Position numbers and translations under genes: made by a program. A stretch of DNA of 64,000 nucleotides from Nitrosomonas sp. (GTDB taxonomy: Bacteria > Pseudomonadota > Gammaproteobacteria > Burkholderiales > Nitrosomonadaceae), in assembly GCA_031316255.1 (NCBI GenBank), contig JALDQW010000001.1:2451485-2515484 (forward strand), in the 5' to 3' direction. Positions within the stretch are counted from its first letter, which is position 1. Each line of letters opens with the position of its first letter. The notes beneath the pieces were generated by a model. The model was not told the DNA's origin and ran no database searches. It saw only the letters and a list, made by a program, of their open reading frames with translations. Shown here piece after piece: positions 49,955-59,203 of this stretch.

Positions 49955-49967
49955 TATATATTCAGGT

Positions 49968-50757
49968 GTGATCAAAACTGACACTATCCCGCTTACCCAC
50001 GAATTATTGGCCCTGTTATTCGAAATTGACGAGTTCAAGGGGCTGGCGTGCCCTTGGCACACTGGCACCAGATCAGCTAAAGGCTTTGCGCTGCATCGCA
50101 ACGATTGTGAGTATCGGTTCTTCCAACCGTATCGAAGGAAGCAAACTCAGTGATCGTGAAGTGGAGCGTCTATTAGGTCGGCTGGAAATCAAAAAATTTG
50201 ACACCCGTGATGAGCAAGAAGTTGCCGGTTATGCCGAAGTCATGGAGTCGATCTTCCAGGCCTGGCAAGACATTCCTGTCACCGAAAATCATATCAAGCA
50301 GCTCCACCGTGATCTTCTACGTTATAGCGAGAAAGACGAGCGGCATCGCGGTGAATACAAAACCCGTGCGCAATGATGTCGACACATTTGACGCTGATGG
50401 AAAAATGATCGGTGTTGTGTTCGAAACGGCGCCGCCTTTTGATACGCCACGCCGGATGATCGAGCTTGTTACTTGGCTGTGCTATGCCCGCGAAACCGGC
50501 AGCCGTGGATGATGTATTTTATTCGCGCTTTGCAGCAACAGAAGCGCCGGCGTGCCACGAAAGTGGAACGAGAGAAAAATGCCTTATCTGCTTTGTCGGA
50601 CTTGGTTGTTAAAATCCAGGATTATGTGCAGGATCATGGGCCGTGTTACAACCCGTGACATGGTGCGCGAGACAGGGGCGAGCCCGCTCTGAAAGCTGGT
50701 AGCGAAAGGTTTCCTGGTTTTGCCATGGTGGTGGTCGCTCCACATGGTATGGTCAGC
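49968..50757 (+). pseudogene. Fic family protein, broken and lacking its catalytic motif
   Basis: Fragments of one Fic protein lie in several frames: VIKTDTIPLTHELLALLFEI, then APDQLKALRCIATIVSIGSS with NRIEGSKLSDREVERLLGRL, then DERHRGEYKT, then NDVDTFDADGKMIGVVFETA up to RRMIELVTWL, and finally ALQQQKRRRATKVEREK and a C-terminal winged helix (TRDMVRETGAS, KLVAKGFL). There are frameshifts near 50035, 50365 and 50510, and the segment that should carry HPFxxGNGR is deleted. The N-terminal inhibitory-type S/T-x-x-x-E-G-N-like helix (SNRIEG) is still visible. Intact relatives transfer AMP to target proteins; this copy cannot. Confidence 0.8.
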
Positions 50758-50822
50758 CTTGATCAGTGAACTGTTCATGCCGGTTTAGTGTAGCCACATC
50801 ACATCATCGAGTCCGCCATCGC

Positions 50823-51434
50823 TTAAATGGCCCCGTTCTTTTGCAAGAGCAAATAGATCGAATCAGCCATCAAAGCATATCCACGTGCGTTCGGATGAAT
50901 CAAATCTGATTTTAAGGCATTATCAGCCAACACTTTTGGCACAATTTCACGCTCAATCGGTAAATTGTATTCGGCAGCGATTTGGTCGTAAATGTCCAGG
51001 CTTTCAAGGAAGATTCCCGGCTTTGGAACACCGATTAGCACGACACTTATCTCACGGCTGATCGCTTCGTCAATCATGGCTCTGAGGTTCTTCTCTAATT
51101 CATTCTTGCCCAGCTTGCGTATCATGTCATTGCCGCCATGGCATAAAAGCAGTAATGTCGGCTGGTGTTTGTCCAGCAAGGTGGGAAGGCGTTTCAGACC
51201 GTTTTCGCTAATTTCACCCGGTACGCCCGCATTAATAACGGTACGCTGTAATTTTTCTGCCAGCAGGCTCGGATAATTCTGTGCTGGCGGCGCACCATTG
51301 CCGGCGGTGAGACTGTCGCCATAGGCCAGGATAACTGCATTAGTGGATAATACGGGCAATCCCGGTTGCTTGTCAGAACAAGCTGATAAAATCAGGAAAG
51401 CAATGAAAATAAATAATATTCTTTGTCTAGTCAT
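50823..51434 (-). CDS. SGNH/GDSL hydrolase lipoprotein
   Basis: A 203-residue esterase, paralogous in fold to the TesA at 27671. From ATG 51434 it has a lipoprotein signal ending LILSAC, so it is probably lipid-anchored. Catalytic blocks are AYGDSLTAGNGAP (Ser), the Gly in NAGVPGEISENG, CHGGNDMIRKLG (Asn) and DLIHPNARGY (Asp, His). An upstream ATG at 51455 adds seven residues. The substrate is unknown. It lies at the edge of the accessory region. Confidence 0.8.
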   Translation of the reverse strand: MTRQRILFIFIAFLILSACSDKQPGLPVLSTNAVILAYGDSLTAGNGAPPAQNYPSLLAEKLQRTVINAGVPGEISENGLKRLPTLLDKHQPTLLLLCHGGNDMIRKLGKNELEKNLRAMIDEAISREISVVLIGVPKPGIFLESLDIYDQIAAEYNLPIEREIVPKVLADNALKSDLIHPNARGYALMADSIYLLLQKNGAI

Positions 51435-51455
51435 CTGTTTTGAATGCCTTTGCAT

Positions 51456-51899
51456 ATTTTCGCGGAGGTTGTGAGAAAAGTAATGGTTTATCCGGTAACT
51501 TTGTTTGCTCTACTAACAATGGCGGCAAGTGATGGATAGACTTAATATTAACGGCAAATCTTAGCGGCTATTACTTCCATTGAATTAGCAAAAAGTGCGA
51601 GTTATTTTTAGCTCGGCAAGACGGAATTCAAGCCGAATCAGATGGTGAGGTGCTGTATGAGGGACAGCAGATAGGATCACAGCTTTAGAGTTACCGCTAT
51701 AAACTTGCGGATGTACGTGGATAATAAAACACCGGAATGGCCAACAAAATCAATCAAAAACCCGCTGTTACGCGGGTTTTATGGGTTTCTTTGGGGCGAC
51801 CGCTACCTGAACATATATCAAGCGTCGATGTTATACTGCTACAGCAGTTCGCTTACCGTACATTGATTACCATTACGCGAAGAAAGATTTTTATTTTTC
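51456..51899. other. Gap with a decayed fragment and a hairpin terminator
   Basis: Around 51610-51730 the plus strand reads ARQDGIQAESDGEVLYEGQQ, then IGSQL, a stop and SYRYKLADVRG, a protein-like remnant with an internal stop that I cannot assign. AAAACCCGC (51757-51765) and GCGGGTTTT (51772-51780) form a 9-bp stem-loop ending in T, a likely terminator for plus-strand transcription. The remaining bases lead to the TIR gene and may hold its promoter. Confidence 0.45.
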
Positions 51900-52562
51900 A
51901 TGGCAAACAATAACAATTCATTATCCTCAAATCAGCAGGTATTCATCAGCTATAGCCGCGCAGACCGTGAAGCATGTATCCAGTTGCGTTCCGAGCTGGA
52001 AAAATCAGGGTTCAGCGTATTTCGTGATGAAGATGATATTTACCCCGGTGATCAATGGGTAAGCGAACTGGAAAAGGCGCTGGAGCACTGCACTGCGTTT
52101 GTGCTGTTGATTGGTAAAGATGGTGTGCAGCGCTGGGTGAGTGCGGAATATCATGTGGCATTGCGGCGGCATTACGCAAAAGCTGAAGATATGAGGCCAC
52201 TGTCAATTTTTCCGATCTTACTGGAAGATGCTTCAGCGGCATCAATACCATCGTTTCTGAAGTCATTTCAAGCGATCCACTGGAATTTTCCCGAACCGCT
52301 ACCGCACAAGTTACTCGAAGCCATCAAACCCCACCCGGTTGGCAACAGCATCGCCTTATTCGACGGTTGTCCTTTTTTGGGTTTGAGTACCTTTGGCAGG
52401 AAGGATGCACCATTATTTTTTGGCCGCCGGCAGGAAGCACTGAAGGCACTGGAAGGCCTGGGTGATCAACAGCTTATTCATCCGGATAAGTATCAGCGCA
52501 CCAGTGGCGAGCAATACTTCCGCTGGTTGCAGATTGCAGGCAACAGCGGTTCGTGTAAATAG
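51900..52562 (+). pseudogene. TIR-STAND NTPase gene truncated in its P-loop by an IS21-family element
   Basis: Residues 13-130 are a TIR domain: VFISYSRADREACIQLRSEL, VFRDEDDIYPGDQW, and WVSAEYHVAL, which has a glutamate (E83) at the place of the NADase catalytic residue. From about residue 155 a STAND-type NTPase begins (CPFLGLSTFGRKDAPLFFGR, then RQEALKALEGL). The chain reaches RWLQIAGNSGS, the first half of a GNSGSGKS-type P-loop, exactly where the IS begins at 52554, and stops three codons later. The NTPase and sensor domains are lost. TIR-STAND proteins are typical NAD-depleting antiphage sensors. Any protein made here would be a TIR domain without its switch. Confidence 0.85.
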
Positions 52563-52677
52563 CGGAGTAAAAATGTACCACTGAAGCGCACAAGATTTTG
52601 CGAATATCGCGGAATAAAAGTGTGCCAGTCTGATGCCTGTAAGCTGATGCGTTTAGCACCAAGTGAAAGGCGAAAGG

Positions 52678-54210
52678 ATGTATTCAGTGGAACTATATGT
52701 AAAAATACGACGGGCGGTGATGGTTGAAGGCAAAAGCGAGCGAGAAGTCGCGCGTTATTTTGGTATTCACCGCGAGACTGTTAAGAAGATGTGTCAATAT
52801 GCGGTACCGCCAGGTTACCGGCGCAAGAGTTCTCCTGCTTCACCAAAGCTAGCCGCTTTCACTGGCATTATAGATGCCATTCTTGAAGCTGATAAAACAG
52901 TTCATCCCAAACAACGTCATACGGCAACCCGGATATTGGAGCGATTGCGCGATGAACATGGATTCACTGGCGGCTATACCATTGTGCGTAATTATGTTTA
53001 TAAAGCCAAGATTCAGCAGAAGGAGATGTTTATGCCGCTGGTCCATTTACCTGGCCACGCTCAGGTAGACTTTGGCGAAGCTGACGGTTATATTGGTGGC
53101 AAGCTGGTACGGTTTCATTATTTCTGTCTTGATCTGCCACATTCGGACGGCTGCTTTGTCAAAGCCTATCCGACGGAAGATACCGAATCCTTTCTGGATG
53201 GGCATGTTGCTGCATTTGCGTTTTTAGGTGGTGTGCCGCAATCTATTTTATATGACAATACCAGGCTCGCCGTCGCTAAAATACTGGGTGATGGCAAGCG
53301 TAAGCGGACTAAAGCATTCAGTGAACTGCAAAGTCATTATCTGTTTGAAGACAAATTTGGACGTCCAGGGCGGGGTAATGATAAAGGCAATGTTGAAGGC
53401 ATGGTTGGTTTCAATCGTCGCCATTTCATGGTGCCGTTGCCGATAGCTGATAATTTTGATGCCTTGAACACCAGGTTGCTGGACGGTTGTATCAAACGCC
53501 AACAAGCTAAGCTACGTGGGCAAACTGAAACCATTGCTGAGCGTATGAAGCGTGATGCTGCTGCACTCATGGCATTGCCTGCAGCTGAGTTTGATGCATG
53601 CCACAAGATTTCGACTCGTGTATCTTCTCTGTCTCTGGTGCGCTATCGAACCAACGACTACTCGGTACCCACTCAGTACGGTCATCGGGAAGTGCTGGTC
53701 AAAGGTTACGTTGATCATGTTGATATTTGTCTGGGTGCGGACACCATTGCACGACATCAACGCAGCTATGGCCGGGAAGAATTCATCTATAACCCGCTGC
53801 ATTATTTGGCATTGCTGGAACAAAAGCCGCGCGCATTGGATCAGGCGGCGCCCCTCCAGGATTGGGTGCTGCCCGAAGTATTTGATCGTTTGCGCCGATT
53901 GCTTGAAGCGCGGTTGGAACGGCGTGGTCGCAAGGAATATATCCAGGTTTTGCGGCTACTGGAGAATTTTAGCCAAGCGCAAGTTGAACATGCGATAAAA
54001 AAAGCGATTGATTTGGGTTCAATTGGATTTGACGCGATCAAGCATCTGATTCTGTGTGCAATTGAACAACGGCCAGCGAAACTCGATCTGACGTGTTACC
54101 CCTATCTACCCAATGCCAATGTACTACCCACCGAACCTAGGACGTACTTAAGCCTGTTGCAAATATCCGAAGCAACTCAAAAACCTGTAATGGAGAGTCA
54201 TTATGAATGA
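52678..54210 (+). CDS. istA: IS21-family transposase IstA
   Basis: A 510-residue transposase with an N-terminal helix-turn-helix (GKSEREVARYFGIHRETVKK) and a DDE integrase core: first Asp in AQVDFGEADGYIGG, second in SILYDNTRLAV, Glu in GNDKGNVEGMVGF. ATG 52678 with AAAGG upstream is preferred; GTG 52663 would add five residues. It overlaps istB by 8 bases. Confidence 0.92.
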   Translation: MYSVELYVKIRRAVMVEGKSEREVARYFGIHRETVKKMCQYAVPPGYRRKSSPASPKLAAFTGIIDAILEADKTVHPKQRHTATRILERLRDEHGFTGGYTIVRNYVYKAKIQQKEMFMPLVHLPGHAQVDFGEADGYIGGKLVRFHYFCLDLPHSDGCFVKAYPTEDTESFLDGHVAAFAFLGGVPQSILYDNTRLAVAKILGDGKRKRTKAFSELQSHYLFEDKFGRPGRGNDKGNVEGMVGFNRRHFMVPLPIADNFDALNTRLLDGCIKRQQAKLRGQTETIAERMKRDAAALMALPAAEFDACHKISTRVSSLSLVRYRTNDYSVPTQYGHREVLVKGYVDHVDICLGADTIARHQRSYGREEFIYNPLHYLALLEQKPRALDQAAPLQDWVLPEVFDRLRRLLEARLERRGRKEYIQVLRLLENFSQAQVEHAIKKAIDLGSIGFDAIKHLILCAIEQRPAKLDLTCYPYLPNANVLPTEPRTYLSLLQISEATQKPVMESHYE

Positions 54211-55030
54211 AACATCGATTTCCACGACAGTTACACCACAGGTTTTGCTGGAGAATCATTTCAAGGCATTGAAGCTTTCGACCTTTGCTCGTGAATATGA
54301 GAAGGTTGCAATCGAATGCGCAAATGAAGGTGTTGATTACGCGCGTTACTTATTACGGTTATGTGAGCTTGAGCGTATCGACCGTGAGCGACGCAATACT
54401 GAGCGGCGTATACGTATGGCAAAATTCCCGGTGATTAAAAGCCTGGATACCTTCGATTTCACTGCAATTCCAGAATTGAATAAATCGTTGGTATTAGAGC
54501 TGATGCGCTGCGAATGGATTGACAAGCGTGAAAATGTCATTGCATTGGGGCCTTCGGGCGTTGGCAAAACGCATACAGCGTTAGCTTTAGGGCTGGCCGC
54601 TTGTCAGAAAGGTTTGAGCGTTGTCTTTAAGACGGCCGCAGCTTTGGTACATGAATTGATGGAAGCGCGTGATGAGAAACGGTTGCGTCTATTGCAAAAA
54701 CAGCTGGCTAACACCAAATTGTTGATCATCGACGAACTGGGTTATGTGCCATTTACTGCAGTAGGCGCAGAGCTCTTGTTTGAAGTGTTTAGTCGCCGTT
54801 ACGAACATGGCGCCACCCTGGTCACATCGAATTTACCGTTTGACGAATGGACAAGTGTTCTGGGGTCAGAACGATTGACCGGCGCACTGCTGGATCGTTT
54901 GACCCACCATGTCCATATCCTGGAAATGAATGGTGAATCGTATCGCCTGGCTGCAAGTAAGAAGCGACAAAAACAATCAATGAATTCCACACTTATAGGA
55001 AAGGAGAACACCAAAAAAAATAATGAGTAG
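54203..55030 (+). CDS. istB: IS21-family helper ATPase IstB
   Basis: A 275-residue AAA+ protein related to DnaC/DnaA that selects targets and activates IstA. The P-loop is GPSGVGKTHTALALG near residues 116-130, and Walker B is LLIIDELGYVPF. The sensor region (ATLVTSNLPFDEW, ALLDRLTHH) is intact. It overlaps the istA end. Confidence 0.93.
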   Translation: MNETSISTTVTPQVLLENHFKALKLSTFAREYEKVAIECANEGVDYARYLLRLCELERIDRERRNTERRIRMAKFPVIKSLDTFDFTAIPELNKSLVLELMRCEWIDKRENVIALGPSGVGKTHTALALGLAACQKGLSVVFKTAAALVHELMEARDEKRLRLLQKQLANTKLLIIDELGYVPFTAVGAELLFEVFSRRYEHGATLVTSNLPFDEWTSVLGSERLTGALLDRLTHHVHILEMNGESYRLAASKKRQKQSMNSTLIGKENTKKNNE

Positions 55031-55173
55031 TTGGGGAATACACTGCGCTTTATTTCAACCCCGGAATATAAAAAATAAAAGCGCTAAACCCGAGGATTAA
55101 TTCCTCTTTTTTATTAACTTTACTGGTACACTTTTAACGCGCTATCTGGTACATTTTTGCTCCGCTATTGACA

Positions 55174-55748
55174 ATCTTTCTTATGTGAAAGTGGGTAAAA
55201 AAACGCCACTGACATTAGCACATTTTGGTTTTGATCGTGACGGGTCAATACTCGACGATAACCTACTGCCAAACAATCTGACTGCTGAATGGCGCGAGGA
55301 TAATGCGAATGCAGACAAATCATTCCCGAGTTATGCGCGGATGCTCAAACATCACGGCATGGAAGAAGGTGAAAGCCGCTATTCCTGGACAGTTGATTTT
55401 ACAGCGCGGCGAGCAAAAGCGCGTGAAGCGATGCAGCCATTATTGGATGAAGCCACGCAAATTAAAGCAACTGTGATTGACTTGAAAGAGAAGCTTAAAC
55501 GCTTAAAAAAAGAGCAGGCGGGTACTGCTGAACTGGAAACCCAGATCAGAGATAAAGAAAAAGCCATCCGGGAACTGGAGAACAAGGCCGCCGATCTTGA
55601 TGCTGCTGTATTTGACCTGAAAGCCGTTAATCCTAATGCCGTTGCAAAAATCGACAGCCGCACACCGCAGCAGATTATCCAGAATATTGAAACACAAGGA
55701 CGCATCATTTCAGAAGCATTAACCAAGCTTAATACACTGTTAAATTAG
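55174..55748 (+). pseudogene. hsdM: HsdM type I methyltransferase, C-terminal remnant
   Basis: About 190 residues matching the C-terminal end of one group of type I restriction modification methylases: VKVGKKTPLTLAHFGF, LPNNLTAEWREDNANADKSF, SRYSWTVDFTARRAKAREAM, a coiled coil (about 80-140) and DAAVFDLKAVNPNAVAKIDS. The first several hundred residues, including the SAM-binding and NPPF motifs, are absent; the homology starts at the IS right end. A GTG at 55185 could allow translation of the fragment. No hsdS or hsdR is in the window. The neighbouring genes may be leftovers of the same restriction locus. Confidence 0.8.
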
Positions 55749-55777
55749 TATTTGTTAAAAAACAAGGAAGAATTGAT

Positions 55778-55894
55778 ATGGCAATCTGGTTAGTCCGTAC
55801 CGGTGCTCATAGAGATAGCGAACAAAAACTGATTTATATTTTTGAAGATAAGATCAAAACCACCACCAACCGTGTCTGGGGGGAAGTCTCATGA
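55778..55894 (+). pseudogene. 38-codon remnant of a restriction-associated protein
   Basis: The frame reads MAIWLVRTGAHRDSEQKLIY and stops at TGA 55892, overlapping the next start (ATGA). AAGGAAG precedes the ATG. The opening resembles the start of restriction-like proteins of the type MxxWLVRAGxxGExE. The residues after it do not, which suggests an internal deletion of a longer gene. It might still be translated and couple to the following gene. Confidence 0.45.
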
Positions 55895-56916
55895 GCAAAG
55901 ACCTGACCAATTCAACCATCGACCGGCAGAATATTCTCAATAATCCTTATGCCGTGGCAGAAATTGAGAAAGCTGCAGGCATACAGGGGGTTGTGTTTGA
56001 AGGGAAGACGGTGTTACTCAAGGAGCAGGTCGCGGCGTTCTTCGAAGTAACGCTTCGTACGATTGAAAATTATCTTGAGCAGCATGCTCGGGAATTATTG
56101 CATAACGGTTATGAGGTATTGAAGGGTAACCGACTGAAATCATTTAAAGAAGTTATCAAGGAGCGGCATGTTCCCGAAATTGATTTCGGGAACATCAGCA
56201 AGACGCCACAACTGGGTATTTTTGATTTTCGTGCATTTCTCAATCTTGCGATGCTGATCTCAGAAAGCGAACGGGCGAAATTGTTGCGCCAGGCGATACT
56301 CGATATTGTTATTGATACCATTAACCAGCGCACCGGCGGCGGCACCAAGTACATTAACCAGCGTGATGAAGATTTTTTGCATTCCGCGTTTGTCGAGGAA
56401 AATTATCGCAAGCAATTCACCGATGCGCTGAAGGACTGCGTGGCAATGGGAAACTTCAAGTATGCGGTTTATACCGACAAGATTTATGTCAGCATTTTCC
56501 GTGAAAAAGCGAATGAGTACCGTAAAATTTTAAAGCTTGATAACCGGGACAACGTTCGCGCCACTTTTTATGCAGAAGTGCTTGATCTGATTGCTGCCTA
56601 TGAAAGTGGTTTTGGCGACATGCTGCAAAAACGAGCGGTACTAGAAGGACGCAAGTTAACAATTAGTGAAGTCGATAGTCTGTTCAAAACGTTTGAATCG
56701 CAGGCGCACTGGAAACCGTTGATCGAAAAAGCACGTGTGAAGATGGCCAGCCGTGATCTGGCGTTCCGGGATGCATTGCATCTACAGCTCAAGGAATACG
56801 TCACACCGGTGCAGCGCGAGGATTACGAACGTTTTCTTGGGGAGAAAAGCAAAGAACTGACTGAACGGCTGGAAGAAGCCAAGGATGTCATGAAACGCCT
56901 GAAGGAGCGGGAATAG
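55891..56916 (+). CDS. DNA-binding protein paired with a Doc toxin (RhuM-like)
   Basis: A 341-residue soluble protein. Residues about 43-75 form a helix-turn-helix-like segment (LLKEQVAAFFEVTLRTIENY), followed by a Lys-rich linker. The middle (about 110-230) is mainly helical and conserved-looking (GIFDFRAFLNLAMLISESER, NQRTGGGTKYINQRDEDFLH). The C-terminal 60 residues form a coiled coil. The pattern recalls RhuM/KilA-N-associated DNA-binding proteins often found in type I restriction loci. Its stop overlaps the GTG of the Doc gene, so the two are made together. It could be the antitoxin or repressor of Doc. That role is inference. Confidence 0.6.
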   Translation: MSKDLTNSTIDRQNILNNPYAVAEIEKAAGIQGVVFEGKTVLLKEQVAAFFEVTLRTIENYLEQHARELLHNGYEVLKGNRLKSFKEVIKERHVPEIDFGNISKTPQLGIFDFRAFLNLAMLISESERAKLLRQAILDIVIDTINQRTGGGTKYINQRDEDFLHSAFVEENYRKQFTDALKDCVAMGNFKYAVYTDKIYVSIFREKANEYRKILKLDNRDNVRATFYAEVLDLIAAYESGFGDMLQKRAVLEGRKLTISEVDSLFKTFESQAHWKPLIEKARVKMASRDLAFRDALHLQLKEYVTPVQREDYERFLGEKSKELTERLEEAKDVMKRLKERE

Positions 56917-57350
56917 TGGCATTGTTCTACCTGAGCCTGGAACAAGCCATCGAGATTCATGCAAAAACAGTGGAAGTAAGCGGCGGCGGTACGCTGGGAC
57001 ATCTGGATCTCGGCAAACTGGAGAGCGTGCTGCAAAATATTCAAAACGATGACTATTACCCGACATTCGAAGACAAACTGACACATTTGTTTTTCAGCGC
57101 CTGCAAATTTCACTGTTTTCAAGACGGTAATAAACGGATTGCGATAACGCTATGTGCGCAAATATTGCTGTTCAACGGTTATATGTACTGCACCAGCAGT
57201 TTTCTGCGAGAAATGGAGAACATCAGCTACCATGTTGCCGCCGGTAGAATCGATAAAGCGCTGTTACAGGAAATCATCACTGCGCATTTGCTGGAAGAAG
57301 AAAGCGACGAGTCGCTTAAGCTGAAGATATTGAATGCGATTTCAGAATGA
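56916..57350 (+). CDS. Doc-type (death-on-curing, Fic-fold) toxin
   Basis: A 144-residue Fic/Doc protein. The motif HCFQDGNKR at residues 66-74 has every conserved position of the Doc motif HxFxDGNKR, with Lys where classical Fic has Gly or Gly-Arg. Doc of phage P1 uses this to phosphorylate EF-Tu. The N-terminal LSLEQAIEIHAKTVEVSGG is typical. The start is GTG 56916, which shares bases with the stop of the DNA-binding gene. No small Phd antitoxin is present, so the 341-residue partner may fill that place. Confidence 0.82.
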   Translation: MALFYLSLEQAIEIHAKTVEVSGGGTLGHLDLGKLESVLQNIQNDDYYPTFEDKLTHLFFSACKFHCFQDGNKRIAITLCAQILLFNGYMYCTSSFLREMENISYHVAAGRIDKALLQEIITAHLLEEESDESLKLKILNAISE

Positions 57351-57407
57351 AAAGATAATTTGGGTTCAAGTAATAAGTGCAATTAGTGAAAGGTTATCGG
57401 TGAATAT

Positions 57408-59174
57408 ATGAGCGAATTAAAAACATGTTTCAAACGCGTTGATTACGATCTTGCAGGTTTACTGCATTACATTGACATTGGCGACATCGGTTTACCTGAC
57501 ATTCAGCGTCCTTTTGTGTGGTCTAACGCGAAAGTCCGTGATTTATTTGATTCGATGTATAGAGGTTTTCCTGTTGGTTATTTGTTGTTCTGGGCTAACC
57601 AGGCTGTACAAGGCGTTAAGCAGATTGGAACCGGTGACAAGGTGCATCATGTACCGTCATTGCTCATTGTGGATGGTCAACAGCGCCTTACCTCGCTTTA
57701 CGCAGTATTTCGCGGCCAAACGGTACTCGATGAAGACTATCAGGAGCGGCGGATTGAAGTAGCTTTTCGACCGCGTGATAGTAAGTTTGATGTGGCCGAT
57801 GCTGCGATTCGCCGTGATCCGGAGTGGATTGCAAATATTTCTGAAATCTGGTCATCCGGCAAATCAAGCAGAAAGCTGGTAAATGATTTTATTCAACGGC
57901 TATCCGAGAAAGCGCCTTTAACTGAAGATGAAGAGGAAGCAATATCTCATAACCTTGATCGCCTGTTTGATTTGCAAATATTTCCTTTCACGGCATTGGA
58001 AATTGCGCCATCAGTTGATGAAGAACAGGTCGCAGATATTTTTGTACGCATCAATAGTGAAGGCGTGAAGTTAAACCAGGCAGACTTTATTCTGACTTTG
58101 TTATCTGTTTTTTGGGATACAGGGCGCAAGGCACTTGAAGATTTTTGCCGACAATCCCGCAAAATACCCAATCAAGGCAGCGGTGCTTCGCCGTTTAACT
58201 ATTTCATACAACCAGATCCTGACCAATTGCTCAGAGTATCTATTGCCTACGGCTTCTGGCGCGGTCGGCTCAAAAGTGTTTATCAGGTGTTACGCGGCAA
58301 GGACATGGATACTGGCGAGTTTTCGGCTGATAAACGCGAATCCCAGTTTAAAGTGCTGCAGGCGGCGCAGGTTGAAGTGTTGAATATCACAAACTGGCAT
58401 CAGTTTCTAAGCAGTCTTGTAGGTGCCGGTTTCCGTGGTGGTCAAATGATCTCCTCTAAGAATGCGTTGCTCTATGCTTATGCCTTTTACTTGATAGGAA
58501 AAAAACGCTTTAATGTTGCTGAACATATCTTGCAACGCCTAATTGGCCGCTGGTTTTTCTTCAGTTCTTTGACTGGAAGATATAGCAATTCACCAGAATC
58601 GGCAATGGATAGTGACTTGAACCGAGTGCGTGTGGCGAAGGATGGTGATCTATTTATCAATGTTTTGGAAGATATAATGGTTTCGGAGTTGACGAATGAT
58701 TTTTGGGGAATAACACTTCCTGCCAATTTGGAGAGTTCATCAGCCAGGAATCCCGAGTTGTTCGCCTACATAGCTGCACAGAACAAACTATCGGCCCCAG
58801 TTCTTTTCTCGCACAAAAAAGTGCCTGAATTACTCGATCCATCACTAAAAGCAAATAAAAAACCATTAGAACGCCATCATCTTTTCCCGAGAGCCTGGCT
58901 GGAAAGACAAGGCATCAGTGATCTGAAAATAATCAATCAGCAAGCCAACTTTGCACTCATCGAATGGCCTGACAACATCAATATTAGCGATACAGCTCCA
59001 GAAGATTATGTACCGAAAATTCGACCTCGCTTTAGTGATGAAGCTTGGGAATCGATGCATGTATATCATGCATTACCTAAAGATTGGGAAGTGTTGCCAT
59101 ACCAAGATTTCCTTCAGCAACGGCGGAAATTTATGGCCGCAATTATTCGGCGTGGCTTTGATTCATTGAAATAG
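57408..59174 (+). CDS. DUF262/HNH protein (GmrSD-like nuclease)
   Basis: A 588-residue protein with the two parts of GmrSD-type enzymes in one chain. The N-terminal DUF262 (ParB/Srx fold) has IGLPDIQRPFVWSNAKVRDL and the NTP-binding motif IVDGQQRLTSLYAV (D89-R93). The C-terminal region has a DUF1524-like His-Me finger ERHHLFPRAWL (H490, H491) followed by NQQANFALIEWPDN. GmrSD enzymes restrict phages with modified DNA, and related single-chain proteins occur in many defence islands. No partner gene is needed. It starts 58 bases after the Doc gene. Confidence 0.8.
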   Translation: MSELKTCFKRVDYDLAGLLHYIDIGDIGLPDIQRPFVWSNAKVRDLFDSMYRGFPVGYLLFWANQAVQGVKQIGTGDKVHHVPSLLIVDGQQRLTSLYAVFRGQTVLDEDYQERRIEVAFRPRDSKFDVADAAIRRDPEWIANISEIWSSGKSSRKLVNDFIQRLSEKAPLTEDEEEAISHNLDRLFDLQIFPFTALEIAPSVDEEQVADIFVRINSEGVKLNQADFILTLLSVFWDTGRKALEDFCRQSRKIPNQGSGASPFNYFIQPDPDQLLRVSIAYGFWRGRLKSVYQVLRGKDMDTGEFSADKRESQFKVLQAAQVEVLNITNWHQFLSSLVGAGFRGGQMISSKNALLYAYAFYLIGKKRFNVAEHILQRLIGRWFFFSSLTGRYSNSPESAMDSDLNRVRVAKDGDLFINVLEDIMVSELTNDFWGITLPANLESSSARNPELFAYIAAQNKLSAPVLFSHKKVPELLDPSLKANKKPLERHHLFPRAWLERQGISDLKIINQQANFALIEWPDNINISDTAPEDYVPKIRPRFSDEAWESMHVYHALPKDWEVLPYQDFLQQRRKFMAAIIRRGFDSLK

Positions 59175-59203
59175 ACGATATGCAAACATAGGCAAGTTGA
59201 CTA

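Larger units (their letters stand above)
52554..55173 (+). mobile_element. IS21-family insertion sequence
   Basis: A complete-looking element of 2620 bases. The ends are inverted repeats: the left TGTAAATAGCGGAG and following bases match the reverse complement of the right end (TGTCAATAGCGGAG and following) at 25 of 27 positions. Inner copies of the TAAAAGTGTxCCAG motif near both ends are the multiple transposase sites usual for IS21. It carries istA and istB, overlapping by 8 bases, and a short GAGGA/TCCTC hairpin with a T6 run after istB (55092-55112). The bases flanking the ends do not match (GGTTCG on the left, ATCTTT on the right), so there is no target duplication. This implies a deletion or recombination next to the element. 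Confidence 0.9.
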
